A stretch of DNA of 64,000 nt from Flavobacteriales bacterium (GCA_019638085.1 JAHBUL010000015.1:40631-104630), one strand, 5' to 3'; positions 35,401 through 43,162 are shown, counted from the stretch's first letter. Notes: a model not told the origin generated them from the letters alone. Translations and numbers: made by a program.

Positions 35401-35710
35401 CGGCTTCGACGTGGACATCGGCCCGCTGTTCCAAACACCGCAAGAAGTAGCGAAGCAAGCGATCGAGAATGACGTTCACGTGCTCGGCATCAGCAGCCTC
35501 GCCGGCGGCCACAAGACCTTGGTGCCGGAGGTGATCCGCGAACTGCGCGAGACCTACGATCGCGGCGACATCCTCGTGGTGGCCGGTGGCGTGATCCCAC
35601 CGAACGACTATGAATTCCTCAAACAGGCTGGATGCTTTGATGTGTTTGGGCCGGGGACGAAGATCCCGAAGGCTGCGAAGGGGATCATTACAAAATTGAT
35701 GGAACGGTGA
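32426..35710 (+). CDS. Methylmalonyl-CoA mutase, small and large subunits fused
   Basis: 1094 residues. Isomerises methylmalonyl-CoA and succinyl-CoA with adenosylcobalamin. Residues 1-355 match the small subunit (MutA) barrel ([40 protein letters not shown]). Residues 356-388 are a linker from low-complexity DNA. Residues 389-1094 are a complete large subunit (MutB): [20 protein letters not shown], the catalytic barrel with [12 protein letters not shown], and a C-terminal B12 domain with DGHDRG (Asp976, His978 cobalt ligand) and SSLAGGH. Normally the subunits are separate adjacent genes. The small part lacks its own degenerate B12 domain. A palindrome-encoded insert sits at residues 869-890. 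ATG 32426 begins [13 protein letters not shown]. Confidence 0.93.
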   Translation: MTHEQLFADFPEFDRTTWEQLVLKELKGKSPTNIAVELPNGDRIKPLGMSDDLGEALPEDQRRGVKRNGNPWRITAPVSAADAEQANNVALKALIGGADAIELRAEHTSLQPVLNDVFLAAIDLQLHNGSEENLLEALHIAKHQNVPSQELSICAGFPLDADVSDLRERIATHPLVRLFEVSDERKQGEEAIAATRRAIEQGKTLLQRMTSSGWSIDDATARIQFRLHIGDDLFLEAARIRAFRAAWARVVQSFSPAHACSVNTFVQCEVQYAKDPRSPYDQALRATLQGISAIIGGCDGLTIPDLPLPEGQSLGRRIARNISLLLRDESFLGRVADPLGGSYTVEQLTNALIDELASSPGPQATSRRAAEPEVRSSQIEAAIPNREELPLKSYYTALDVKAIEHLKFGAGAPPYLRGPYASMYTARPWTIRQYAGFSTAEASNAFYRRNLAAGQMGLSVAFDLATHRGYDSDHPRVTGDVGKAGVAISSVEDMKILFDQIPLDKMSVSMTMNGAVLPIMAFFIVAAEEQGVAPELLQGTIQNDILKEFMVRNTYIYPPGPSMRIVGDIFSYCAKKMPKFNTISISGYHMHEAGAPADLELAYTLADGIEYVRTGIAAGMEVDEFAGRLSFFWGIGMDLFMEVAKMRAGRLLWAKMLKEVGATNPKSLALRTHCQTSGWSLTAQDPFNNIARTTVEALAAVLGGTQSLHTNSLDEAIALPTDFSAKIARDTQLYLQKNSGITKFIDPLGGSYYVESLTNELVHKAWARIKEVEELGGMSKAIETGLPKMRIEEAAAKRQARIDTGKDHIIGVNAFVTEDETKMELLEVDNTAVRESQVARLKQIRGDRDEGAVTAALEALAEAAMSGGLSDVLSPMPTAVQSIGHKTSDKCEGTARGNLLELAVTAARHRATLGEISDALEKAFGRYKATTRAISGVYAAEAMNDPEMKEAMRLTEEFAKAEGRRPRILVAKMGQDGHDRGAKVIATSFADIGFDVDIGPLFQTPQEVAKQAIENDVHVLGISSLAGGHKTLVPEVIRELRETYDRGDILVVAGGVIPPNDYEFLKQAGCFDVFGPGTKIPKAAKGIITKLMER
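33505..33575. repeat. Low-complexity DNA forming the mutase fusion linker
   Basis: Direct repeats CCACAAGCC (33509, overlapping copy at 33516) and TTCGCAG twice (33546-33559), flanked by GCTGCC/GGCAGC. It reads in frame through the subunit junction and resembles the intergenic repeats elsewhere in the window. Confidence 0.6.
35031..35093. repeat. 24-bp inverted repeat inserted in frame in the mutase gene
   Basis: Arms 35031-35054 and 35070-35093 pair at 22 of 24 positions around a 15-base loop. The element is 63 bases (21 codons), so the frame is kept. It encodes the stretch [13 protein letters not shown]...HKTSD in the linker before the B12 domain, where other mutases have a short Ala-rich segment. 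Confidence 0.8.
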
Positions 35711-35802
35711 TGATGCACTGCGTTAATGATTTGGGCGTGCCGGCTCGAAGACTCACTGTCAAGACCACCAGTCCAAGACCTCGCTCGTTCCTCGCTCCGG
35801 GC

Positions 35803-35925
35803 ATGCTCCCGGGATCCATAGCGCTGGTTTCCTTTCGGCAGATAGCATTCTTCATTGGGGTTGCTGTAATGCTCTCGGGATGCGGCGGCGTCTACAGCAC
35901 TTCCATTCAAAAAAACCAGAGCTGA
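35803..35925 (+). pseudogene. Possible lipoprotein N-terminus remnant
   Basis: 40 codons reading MLPGSIALVSFRQ then a lipobox-like IAFFIGVAVMLSGCGG and a short tail before a stop. It directly abuts the DUF4145 start. It could be a very small lipoprotein or the truncated 5' end of one; nothing similar follows. The open frame extends upstream to a GTG at 35707 overlapping the mutase stop. Confidence 0.3.
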
Positions 35926-36561
35926 ATGAACAGCAGAACAACTTGGATAGGCTGTGCCTCATGTAATCAGAAGACCAGCCATCTGATTCTTTTCGAGGTG
36001 GATGACGGTGGAGCATCTGATGATGGTATGTGGGACATCGACGCTGAAAACAGATACAGCGTTGTGCAATGCGAAGGATGCAAGACTTACAGCTTCTTGC
36101 ACAAACACTTCTACGTTGGATCCGAAGATGGCAGGGAAGCCATAGATGTCACTGATACAGTGCAGTATCCACGTAGAATAGACGGTAGACAGCCAATTCC
36201 GCATCGAGGCTTCTTGCCTATTCAATTGCAGAGGATTTACATCGAGACTCGAAATGCCCTCTGCAATGACATGAATGTGCTAGCCGGAATTGGAATCCGC
36301 GCATTGGTTGAAGTCGTATGCAAGGAACGAGATGCGCCCGGTAGAAACTTGCAGAAGAAAATTGATGGCTTGGTCCAGGTCGAAGACCTGACGCCAGCTG
36401 GCGCTACTATTCTTCACAACCTCAGAACCATGGGGAACAGTGCAGCCCATGAAGTCAAGGCTCACACCAGCAAAGATCTAGCAACAGCTTTCGAAGTTGT
36501 TGAGCACCTCCTCATTGGCATTTATATTCTTCCGGCCAAGGCATCCAATCTTCCGAAATGA
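35926..36561 (+). CDS. DUF4145 domain protein with zinc ribbon
   Basis: 211 residues. Two CxxC pairs (CASC near residue 10 and CEGC near residue 50) suggest an N-terminal zinc ribbon. The helical C-terminal half with GIGIRALVEVVCKERDAPGRNL, KKIDGLV and LHNLRTMGNSAAHE matches DUF4145, whose NSAAHE motif is diagnostic. DUF4145 proteins are often found as cargo near restriction or defence genes (recalled); here it sits in an AT-richer insert next to a DUF4160/DUF2442 pair and a mutase relic. Base composition is visibly lower in GC than the mutase gene, which fits horizontal arrival. Confidence 0.8.
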   Translation: MNSRTTWIGCASCNQKTSHLILFEVDDGGASDDGMWDIDAENRYSVVQCEGCKTYSFLHKHFYVGSEDGREAIDVTDTVQYPRRIDGRQPIPHRGFLPIQLQRIYIETRNALCNDMNVLAGIGIRALVEVVCKERDAPGRNLQKKIDGLVQVEDLTPAGATILHNLRTMGNSAAHEVKAHTSKDLATAFEVVEHLLIGIYILPAKASNLPK

Positions 36562-36658
36562 GCTGCACAACAAATGACAAAAGCCAACTTCAAATACTGC
36601 CACAACGCACGGTGGAAACAACCGTAATGAAGCAAATTAGCCAAACCGGGCTTATCCA

Positions 36659-36666
36659 TACCTTTG
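36659..36666 (+). promoter_or_regulatory. Candidate -7 element, near-leaderless (TACCTTTG)
   Basis: Exact TAnnTTTG match only seven bases before the DUF4160 ATG. Confidence 0.4.
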
Positions 36667-36673
36667 AAGAAGA

Positions 36674-36922
36674 ATGACGCCTAAACCACTATTGGAAGAT
36701 GGCTTCAGCTTTTACTTCTTCAGCAACGAGAACAACGAACCACCGCATGTACACGTCTCCAAGGGAGGTGGCAAAGCGAAATGGTGGCTCACTCCGGAAC
36801 CTCGTGAGAAATTCGCGTATGGCTTCAAAACGGGAGAACGTCGTCGCATGAAGGAACTCATCAAGAAACACCATGGCAAACTCCTCAAAGCTTGGCACAC
36901 GCACTTCGGTACGAAAGAGTGA
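36674..36922 (+). CDS. DUF4160 protein, probable toxin-antitoxin-like pair member
   Basis: 82 residues forming a compact DUF4160 domain: GFSFYFFSNENNEPPHVHVSKGGGKAKWWLTP carries the conserved NEPPHVHV His-x-His signature, and the end ELIKKHHGKLLKAWHTHFG is the usual helix. It overlaps the following DUF2442 gene by 50 bases, and such DUF4160-DUF2442 pairs recur across bacteria in toxin-antitoxin-like contexts (recalled). Which member is toxic has not, to my knowledge, been fixed. Confidence 0.82.
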   Translation: MTPKPLLEDGFSFYFFSNENNEPPHVHVSKGGGKAKWWLTPEPREKFAYGFKTGERRRMKELIKKHHGKLLKAWHTHFGTKE

Positions 36923-37313
36923 CCTACGCTCGGACGACCCGTTGGACCAGCTGATCCATGAGGGTGGGCTGCGCATAACCGATGTGGAGCCATTGCCGCA
37001 TCAAGGACTTCTGGTGGTGATGCTCAATACCGGTATGCCGCTTATGGTGCATACGAAGCACTTCCCTCGCTTGGCAAAGGCTTCTGCGGCCCAATTGGGC
37101 AACTGGGAGATCATTGCGGACGGCACAGCCATAGGTTGGGAGAAGTTGGATGAACACCTTTCTTTGAAGGGCTTTCTGATGACCGAAGTGCGCAACGAAT
37201 TGATGGAACGGTTGCAAGCACAACTTGCCCAGCGGCCTGTTCGGCAGCGGGCATCCGCATCGAAACGCTCCGGTGGCCGCCTTGAACGGAACTCTAAAGG
37301 GGCTATCAAGTGA
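36873..37313 (+). CDS. DUF2442 protein, partner of DUF4160
   Basis: 146 residues. The core (about 25-100) has DPLDQLIHEGGLRITDVEPLPHQGLLVVMLNTGMPLMVHTK and LGNWEIIADGTAIGWEKLDEHLSLKGFL, the pattern of DUF2442, followed by an Arg/Lys/Ser-rich tail (residues 118-146) that could contact nucleic acid. The ATG at 36873 lies inside the DUF4160 gene; a shorter start at an in-frame TTG (DPLDQL) would remove most of the overlap. The pair is probably co-transcribed from the element at 36659. Confidence 0.72.
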   Translation: MANSSKLGTRTSVRKSDLRSDDPLDQLIHEGGLRITDVEPLPHQGLLVVMLNTGMPLMVHTKHFPRLAKASAAQLGNWEIIADGTAIGWEKLDEHLSLKGFLMTEVRNELMERLQAQLAQRPVRQRASASKRSGGRLERNSKGAIK

Positions 37314-37363
37314 GACTTTGTTGCGCCGGATATTGACTTGAACAGATCTGGCACGATACTTCT

Positions 37364-37420
37364 CGGACGAAAATCCCGAAGGCGGCAATGGGGATTATTG
37401 ATGCGTTGATTCGAAGGTGA
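37364..37420 (+). pseudogene. Relic of the 3' end of a second mutase (mutB) gene
   Basis: Eighteen codons and a stop read RTKIPKAAMGIIDALIRR, aligned with the last residues [18 protein letters not shown] of the mutase that ends at 35710. About two thirds of the bases match, so it is a diverged homologue and not a recent duplicate. Weaker similarity may extend back to about 37331. It is not attached to any open reading frame upstream. Confidence 0.75.
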
Positions 37421-37433
37421 AAAAGTACCTTTG
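37405..37433 (+). promoter_or_regulatory. Candidate promoter of T9SS protein gene
   Basis: TACCTTTG at 37426-37433 (exact TAnnTTTG) with GTTG at 37405-37408 as a -33 element, 17 bases apart; the start codon follows 21 bases later. The upstream half overlaps the mutase relic. Confidence 0.5.
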
Positions 37434-37454
37434 AGAGTACCAACCCGCAATCCG

Positions 37455-38873
37455 ATGGAAAAGCGCAGCCTTGTTTCAGCGATCAACTTGCTGGTCTGCT
37501 TTTCCGTCCTTGCGCAGTGCTCCACCGATTTCAGCCACACCGACGATTGGGAGACCCTCACCTTCACCAACCTTTCCTCCGTTCCCAATGCGCACTACTA
37601 CTGGAATTTCGGTGACGGTTCCACCTCCTATGATATCGCCCCGACTCATGCCTTTCCGGAATCCGGACGGTACCTCGTCACATTGCTTAGCCTCGACACT
37701 GTATCGCAATGCCATAGCTTGCATCAGGAATGGATCGACGTGGTGAAGCAGGTGCTGGACGCATGCAATGCATTCATGACCGATTCGCTGTTTACCTACA
37801 ATGGAAGCGACTATGTCCAAGTCAGCGATGGCTCGTCGGGTTGTGACGGGATGTCCAAGTATATCGATGCCGGTCCAGCACAGAACTTCCCGCCCGGAAA
37901 TTGGATCGGCCTCTCCGGATGGCACCGCGCCCTGTTCTTGGAGCGAATGCGTTATGTCACCTTCGACTCCATCAATGGTGCCGTGGAGCACCGGCAGTTC
38001 TATCGGACACTTCCTTACAACGACGACCAGCTGACCACCTACGATACCTGCTCCGCCAACTTCGAGTATGCGATTGACTATCAGCCCGACGGCGCGCATG
38101 TGCAGTTCACGACCATGGGGCCACCTGGTGCGGATACCATTTGGATCACCGGTTTCGGGAACCCCCTCCCGTTGGTGGGCCACACCTCCTCATTTGTCTA
38201 TCCATATTATGGAGGTTTAGTCGGTCACTGGAGCAATGTTTGGCGAAGGAACACGGATGTGAACCACGGTTGCAACAGCTTTTATGCGCAAACCTTGATC
38301 GTAAAAGATCCCTACTACGAAATCCCACCTTCCTGCCAGATCGACCCGGAGCCTACGGACCAGATGGTCGCCGAGGGGGGCAATGTCCAGTTCATTATTG
38401 AGACGGAGGACGGGACCGACAAGCAGTGGCAGCAGAACGCGGGTCTGGGCTGGCAGGACCTTATGAATGCCGGCCCCTACAGCGGGGTCCATACTGATAC
38501 GCTTACCATTGCCAATGTGCAGAATTGGTGGAACAATTATCAGTACCGGTGCGTTGTCACCGCGCTAGGAAGCTATTGCCACAATACCAGCGCGGTCGCC
38601 GCGATCGTGATCGCCGTCGGGATAGATGAATTTGCCAATGTCGGGATCGGCCTCTTTCCCAATCCAGCTACGGATGTGTTGAACTTGCAATGGGACCATT
38701 CGCAAGGCCCGATGCGGGTCTCCATCATCGATGCGCTCGGAAAGGAGGTGATGAACGATGAATTGGTCGGGACATCAGCGACCCTGAATATTTCAACCCT
38801 TGATCAAGGGGTTTACCTCTTATCGATCCTTGTTGGTGAGCGCAGAATTCAAGGGCGGTTCATCAAGCAGTGA
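37455..38873 (+). CDS. Secreted PKD/Ig-like protein with T9SS sorting domain
   Basis: 472 residues with a signal peptide (1-20, ending VLAQ). Residues 25-85 form a PKD-type domain (YYWNFGDGSTSYDIAPTHAF is the classic FGDGS core). A middle region (100-290) with many aromatic and Cys residues is unassigned. Residues 300-385 resemble an Ig-like domain (DQMVAEGGNVQFIIETEDG ... YQYRCVVTA). The last 75 residues (IGLFPNPATDVLNLQW ... GVYLLSILV) are a T9SS type A sorting domain. It is exported to the surface or medium; the substrate or role is unknown. ATG 37455 follows a good promoter. Confidence 0.87.
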   Translation: MEKRSLVSAINLLVCFSVLAQCSTDFSHTDDWETLTFTNLSSVPNAHYYWNFGDGSTSYDIAPTHAFPESGRYLVTLLSLDTVSQCHSLHQEWIDVVKQVLDACNAFMTDSLFTYNGSDYVQVSDGSSGCDGMSKYIDAGPAQNFPPGNWIGLSGWHRALFLERMRYVTFDSINGAVEHRQFYRTLPYNDDQLTTYDTCSANFEYAIDYQPDGAHVQFTTMGPPGADTIWITGFGNPLPLVGHTSSFVYPYYGGLVGHWSNVWRRNTDVNHGCNSFYAQTLIVKDPYYEIPPSCQIDPEPTDQMVAEGGNVQFIIETEDGTDKQWQQNAGLGWQDLMNAGPYSGVHTDTLTIANVQNWWNNYQYRCVVTALGSYCHNTSAVAAIVIAVGIDEFANVGIGLFPNPATDVLNLQWDHSQGPMRVSIIDALGKEVMNDELVGTSATLNISTLDQGVYLLSILVGERRIQGRFIKQ

Positions 38874-39215
38874 GGCTTCCATTATTGGGCGGGCTTTGTT
38901 TTGCTTTTGGCGGTTCGGGAAGCCGTGCCTTTGGCGGCAAGCCCAGAGCTAAAAATGACCAAGTACCCACAATGACCTGCCTAACGGCGATTTCCGGCGA
39001 GGAGCCGAAGAACGAGCCGAACCGCCCACCCTTCAACCTCACTCAGGACTCAAGGTGACGTACGGGCTTTATCCACAATGATGTCTGTAAAGATCATTAT
39101 TGACAACTCATTGCATTTGTGATGCGTAGAAGCAACAGGCGGGTGCAACAAACCGAAGAAAATGAGTATACTTGTGGGGTAAAAGCAGCGTTGGATAACT
39201 AAAACCAGCTCTACG
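38874..39215. other. 342-base stretch upstream of hipBA
   Basis: No convincing gene. It holds a short hairpin (AATGAT...ATCATT near 39077-39098) and the candidate hip promoter at 39167. An open frame at 38870-39058 lacks protein-like features. Confidence 0.5.
39167..39174 (+). promoter_or_regulatory. Candidate hipBA -7 element (TATACTTG)
   Basis: TAnnCTTG variant, overlapping the small palindrome AGTATACT (39165-39172), a plausible HipB operator half; 41 bases before hipB. Confidence 0.35.
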
Positions 39216-39584
39216 ATGGCCACAAGCAACATCAATTGGAAGGGCCTGAAGGATGATCAGGTCGTTGAGCAGCTCGGCAAGGAGTTGCGCCGCATGCGGC
39301 TGGAGCGTAACCTGAGCCAAGCCGAAATTGCCAAGCGCGCCGGCCTGGATCGCACCACGGTGGTGCAGTTGGAAGCCGGTCGAGCGGCCACCATGCTCAC
39401 CGTGGTACAGGTGCTGCGCGCCATGGACCAATTGGACCTGCTCAATGCTTTCCATGAGGTGCCCCAACCTACGCCCTACCAGTTGGTGGAGGCCCAGGAG
39501 AAATACCTGAAGAGGCAACGCAAGCGGGCCTCGCGGCAGAAGCCCGTCATCCTTCCACCCAAACCCAAGAAGAGCACATGGTAA
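39216..39584 (+). CDS. hipB: HipB-like antitoxin, XRE-family HTH
   Basis: 122 residues. An XRE helix-turn-helix spans about residues 20-75 (LGKELRRMRLERNLSQAEIAKRAGLDRTTVVQLEAGRAATM). The C-terminal part is a basic tail (KYLKRQRKRASRQKP). It overlaps the downstream HipA gene by seven bases, the usual order for hipBA, where HipB both neutralises HipA and represses the operon. Confidence 0.9.
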   Translation: MATSNINWKGLKDDQVVEQLGKELRRMRLERNLSQAEIAKRAGLDRTTVVQLEAGRAATMLTVVQVLRAMDQLDLLNAFHEVPQPTPYQLVEAQEKYLKRQRKRASRQKPVILPPKPKKSTW

Positions 39585-40888
39585 CGCATGCAAATGTGAA
39601 GCTCTGGGGACGCGCGGTCGGTGTGGTGATCTGGGATGATAAGGAGCACCGCGCGCGCTTCCAATATGATCGCGCTTTCACCAGCAGCGGGCTGGAGGTG
39701 GCGCCGTTGATGATGCCGCTGAAGGACGCTCGGGGCGGCGAGCAGGTATTCGCTTTCGGCAGTTTGAAGGACGAGACCTTTCGTGGCTTGCCGGGCCTGC
39801 TGGCCGATAGCCTGCCCGACCGGTTCGGGGAACAGCTGATGAACGCTTGGCTGGCCACGCAGAACCGTCCACCGGGCAGTTCGAACCCGGTGGAACGCCT
39901 GTGCTACACAGGCAGCCGGGGCATGGGGGCGCTGGAGTTCGAACCCGCGCACCATGAGCTGGAGGCCAGCAGCGAGGCCCTACAGGTCGATGAGCTGGTG
40001 CGCATGGCGACCAGCGTGCTGTACGAACGCGCCAAGTTCAAGACCAGCAAGAGCAAGGGAAAGGACGAAGCGTTGATGGACATCATCCAAGTGGGCACCT
40101 CGGCGGGCGGTGCGCGCGCGAAGGCGATCGTGGCCTTCAATGCGAAGACCGGTGAAGTGCGCAGCGGGCAAGTGGACGGCTTGGACGGCTTCACCTATTG
40201 CCTGATCAAGTTTGACGGGGTGACCAACGCCAAGCTCGGAGACCCCAAAGGCTATGGTCGGATCGAGTATGCCTACCACCTGATGGCCTTGGCCTGCGGT
40301 GTGGAGATGATGCCCAGCCGTCTGCTGGAGGAGCACGGTCGAGCGCACTTCCTTACGCAACGCTTCGACCGCGTGATCGACGACGAGGGCACTACGCACA
40401 AGCTGCACATGGCCACGCTCTGCGGCATCGCACACATGGACTACAATGACCCGCTGGCCTACAGTTACGAACAGGCGTTCCACGTGATGCGCTTGCTGGG
40501 CCTTCCCTACCCCGATGCCGAGCAACTGTTCCGCCGGATGTGCTTCAACGTGATCGCCCGCAACTGCGACGACCACACAAAGAACATCTCCTTCCTGATG
40601 GATCCGCAGGGCGACTGGCACCTTTCCCCGGCATACGATGTCACCTTCACCTACCACCCGAAAAGCCTCTGGCTGCGCCAACACCAGATGAGCATCAACG
40701 GCAAGCACAGCGACATACAGCGAACCGACCTATTGGCCGTAGGCAAGGACATGAACATCAAGAAGGCAGCGGCGATCATCGATGCCGTGGTGGCCGGGGT
40801 GAAGACTTGGAAGAAGTGCGCGAAGAAGGCGGAGGTGGACCTGGCACAGATAAAAGCCATAGCGGCATTGCACTTGGTGAAGATCTGA
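39578..40888 (+). CDS. hipA: HipA-like serine/threonine kinase toxin
   Basis: 436 residues. The N-terminal HipA subdomain (1-110, VKLWGRAVGVVIWDD ... LPGLLADSLPDRFGEQLM) and the kinase core (110-400) are both complete. Catalytic segments are NVIARNCDDHTKNISFLMD and WHLSPAYDVTFTY (the DFG-like Asp), and the Gly-rich loop GTSAGGARAKAI contains the Ser-Ala-Gly-Gly autophosphorylation site of HipA. In characterised members HipA phosphorylates glutamyl-tRNA synthetase and induces dormancy; the target here is not known. It forms a toxin-antitoxin pair with the overlapping hipB. Confidence 0.93.
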   Translation: MVTHANVKLWGRAVGVVIWDDKEHRARFQYDRAFTSSGLEVAPLMMPLKDARGGEQVFAFGSLKDETFRGLPGLLADSLPDRFGEQLMNAWLATQNRPPGSSNPVERLCYTGSRGMGALEFEPAHHELEASSEALQVDELVRMATSVLYERAKFKTSKSKGKDEALMDIIQVGTSAGGARAKAIVAFNAKTGEVRSGQVDGLDGFTYCLIKFDGVTNAKLGDPKGYGRIEYAYHLMALACGVEMMPSRLLEEHGRAHFLTQRFDRVIDDEGTTHKLHMATLCGIAHMDYNDPLAYSYEQAFHVMRLLGLPYPDAEQLFRRMCFNVIARNCDDHTKNISFLMDPQGDWHLSPAYDVTFTYHPKSLWLRQHQMSINGKHSDIQRTDLLAVGKDMNIKKAAAIIDAVVAGVKTWKKCAKKAEVDLAQIKAIAALHLVKI

Positions 40889-41020
40889 GAACGGGGAATC
40901 CCCCCGGGCGAATCCAGCGGATCGGGCAAGGCAGACCCCGAAATCACCGGAATTCTTGAATACGCTGTGGCGGCATGGGGATCGGCTTCCTTTTGGCTAC
41001 ATCCTTAAAAAATCATCGTC

Positions 41021-41698
41021 ATGAGATATTCAAACAAGTTGATCCTCCCGTGCTTCCTGCTCATGCTCACTACCGGATGCACCTCCACATACTACATTCC
41101 CAATACGCAGAACGTCCCGGTGATCGATGCCAAAGGTGCAACTGCAGTGAACTTGGCCGGTAGTGGAAACAAGGTTGAGTTCCAAGCTGCTTATGGAATT
41201 ACCAATGCGCTGGCTATCCAAGCCAATGGTGCTTGGTACATCCCGAACGACGAAGACAACGGAAATGGCGGATCCGGCTCCTTGTATGAAGGTGGCATCG
41301 GGTATTACAAGAACTTCTCAGAGAACTGGATATTCGATACGTACGCTTTGGTGGGTGCGGGCCGCATGGAGAACCACTTTCCAAGCACTTTGCCAACGGA
41401 CCCTGCCACCACGGGCCGGATAGAGGCCAACGCCATGCGATATGGATTGCAACCAAGCATCACCTACCACACCCCATACTTCTCCGTGAGCGGCTCCGTT
41501 CGCGCAGCGCAGTTGAGCTACTCCAACATCTGCGGCTCGCTGTATCTTGATGGACTTCAGCAGGAGCGCTACTTGGCGGATAACAACTCTCAGTTCCTCC
41601 TTGAGCCGGCACTCATGCTCCGAGGTGGCTATGAGCGCGTGAAGCTTCAAGTGCAGTTGCTCCAGAGCCTCAACCTCACCAACTCCGATTTCAAGTAG
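41021..41698 (+). CDS. Outer-membrane barrel-like lipoprotein with early stop
   Basis: 225 residues. The lipoprotein signal ends at Cys20 (LTTGC), followed by a beta-strand-rich body (VEFQAAYGITNALAIQANGAW, LYEGGIGYYKNF, WIFDTYALVGAGRM) like small eight-stranded barrels. The TAG at 41696-41698 is followed in frame by sixteen more codons and TGA at 41746 that read DNALISIGLNFHFGE, which is exactly the kind of last beta strand that such barrels need. The gene is thus either cut by a recent CAG-to-TAG change, mis-sequenced, or read through. Function unknown. Confidence 0.72.
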   Translation: MRYSNKLILPCFLLMLTTGCTSTYYIPNTQNVPVIDAKGATAVNLAGSGNKVEFQAAYGITNALAIQANGAWYIPNDEDNGNGGSGSLYEGGIGYYKNFSENWIFDTYALVGAGRMENHFPSTLPTDPATTGRIEANAMRYGLQPSITYHTPYFSVSGSVRAAQLSYSNICGSLYLDGLQQERYLADNNSQFLLEPALMLRGGYERVKLQVQLLQSLNLTNSDFK

Positions 41699-41803
41699 GA
41701 CAACGCGCTCATCTCCATTGGTTTGAATTTCCATTTTGGCGAATGATCACTCCACAGAACGCTTCCCGTCAACCAGAGATTAGAGCCGCCATGATCGGCT
41801 GGT

Positions 41804-41811
41804 TACCTTTG
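41804..41811 (+). promoter_or_regulatory. Candidate -7 element (TACCTTTG)
   Basis: Exact TAnnTTTG match, 50 bases before the downstream lipoprotein ATG. No clear -33 element. Confidence 0.4.
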
Positions 41812-41861
41812 CACCCCTTCAGCAGTGGATCCCCACTGTCAAAATCACCTGAATTGCCTAC

Positions 41862-42317
41862 ATGACCACGACTGCATCCTCTTTCGCCGCCATGGCCTTC
41901 GCCGCCGCAGTGCTGCTCGCTTCCTGTTCCAACTCCAACGAACCCGTTGCCAACGAGCCAGTTGCTGCTCCGGCGATGGAAGAATCTTCCGGGAACGGCA
42001 TGGAACTTCAGGACCAAGATGAAGGGTCCACTATTGATATGGCATCCATTCAGGGAGATGTGAAGCTGAATCCAGCTCATGGAGAACCGGGCCACCGCTG
42101 CGAGATTCCTGTTGGTGCTCCCTTGGATGGCAGCGGTGCCAATGGCACATCGATCACGATCCCAGAGCCTTCAACAGCTCCAGTTGGATCTCCGGTGACT
42201 ACACCTATCACCAATCCGACCACTTCCCCGGCCACAGGCAGCGGTAAGCTCAATCCCGCACATGGAGAGCCCGGCCATGATTGCGCTGTGCCCGTCGGTA
42301 GCCCACTGCCTGGATAA
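41862..42317 (+). CDS. Lipoprotein with duplicated HGEPGHxC motif
   Basis: 151 residues. The lipoprotein signal ends at Cys22 (LLASC), then come an Asn/Glu/Ala-rich stretch and two copies of a 20-residue motif, KLNPAHGEPGHRCEIPVGAP (about 68-87) and KLNPAHGEPGHDCAVPVGSP (about 128-147), joined by a Pro/Thr/Ser-rich linker. Each copy has two His and one Cys in fixed spacing (HxxxxHxC), suggesting metal or haem binding; I recall similar single motifs at the ends of other Bacteroidota lipoproteins but no assigned function. Confidence 0.75.
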   Translation: MTTTASSFAAMAFAAAVLLASCSNSNEPVANEPVAAPAMEESSGNGMELQDQDEGSTIDMASIQGDVKLNPAHGEPGHRCEIPVGAPLDGSGANGTSITIPEPSTAPVGSPVTTPITNPTTSPATGSGKLNPAHGEPGHDCAVPVGSPLPG

Positions 42318-42360
42318 GAATCCCAAGGCCCGCTTTAATACGGGCGGATGATCCTTACCG

Positions 42361-43104
42361 ATGTCGAAGCAGCACAGCTCAAGGCGCGGCAAGGAGATCG
42401 TCCTGGATCTACTGAGTCGTGGACGCGTGTTCTGTAAAAGGGCATGCACGGTGTTGGGTGGGGTCGCGGCGATCATGCTGCTTCTGGCCTTTACGCGTAT
42501 CCCCTTCGATGCGCACCGTTGGCTTGGTACCGCCGGAGGTTTGTGCTATCAAAATCCCGAGGTCATTCTTGTGCTTTCCGGGAGTGGCATGCCTTCCGGA
42601 CCGGAATTGATGCGCTGCGATGAAGCGGCGCGGTGGGCACGACGAGCACCGAGATCCCAGGTACTGCTCGTCTTGCCAAAGGATACGGTCCTGGCAGCAG
42701 CCATGGTGCATGAACTCGGCATCAAGGGTGTATCCAGCGACCGCATCACGCTGTTGATGCATGGGCGGAACACCCGGGAACAGGCCATGGACGTAGCCAC
42801 CAACCGTTCGGAGTTGTTACACCGCCACACCGCCATTGTGACCGCACCGGAAAACATGTACCGCTCCTTACGCACCTTCAGAAAACTGGGCTTCACTCAG
42901 GTTTCCGGGGCACCAACCTTTGACCATGCACTCTTCGACGACCTGCGCTATGCACATCGCAGCATAGGCGGAAAGCCATATATCCCGGATGTATCATCCA
43001 GCACCGACCTGCGGTACAACTTCTGGAATCAACTGAAACTGGAGATCACCTGCTTAAGGGAATATGTGGCCTTGGCGTATTACAAATTGAACGGCTGGAT
43101 CTGA
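42361..43104 (+). CDS. YdcF/ElyC/SanA-family (DUF218) membrane protein
   Basis: 247 residues. One membrane helix near 28-44 precedes a DUF218 domain: EVILVLSGSGM, EAARWARRAPRSQVLLVLP, SSDRITLLMHGRNTREQAMDV and AIVTAPENMYRSLRTFRKLGF. DUF218 proteins (SanA, ElyC, YdcF) are implicated in envelope integrity and peptidoglycan precursor metabolism. The usual catalytic-looking acidic residue after GG in the first motif appears as SGSG here. It follows the lipoprotein gene by 43 bases and may be co-transcribed. Confidence 0.8.
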   Translation: MSKQHSSRRGKEIVLDLLSRGRVFCKRACTVLGGVAAIMLLLAFTRIPFDAHRWLGTAGGLCYQNPEVILVLSGSGMPSGPELMRCDEAARWARRAPRSQVLLVLPKDTVLAAAMVHELGIKGVSSDRITLLMHGRNTREQAMDVATNRSELLHRHTAIVTAPENMYRSLRTFRKLGFTQVSGAPTFDHALFDDLRYAHRSIGGKPYIPDVSSSTDLRYNFWNQLKLEITCLREYVALAYYKLNGWI

Positions 43105-43130
43105 CGTTGAATCAATGCATGAGCGATCCG

Positions 43131-43162
43131 CTTGGGATCCTCGGTTCTCGGGGCTAGCTTTG
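43131..43162 (+). promoter_or_regulatory. Candidate promoter of PA-domain gene
   Basis: TAGCTTTG at 43155-43162 (exact TAnnTTTG) with CTTG at 43131-43134 twenty bases upstream; start codon 50 bases downstream. Confidence 0.5.

Noticed and set aside
35711..37420. Prophage or insertion sequence as source of the insert
   Set aside because: No integrase, transposase or terminal inverted repeats are visible; only the cargo genes and the mutase relic mark it.
39328..39510. Alternative frames inside hipB
   Set aside because: Trp/Arg/Pro-rich shadows of a gene with a clear HTH domain.
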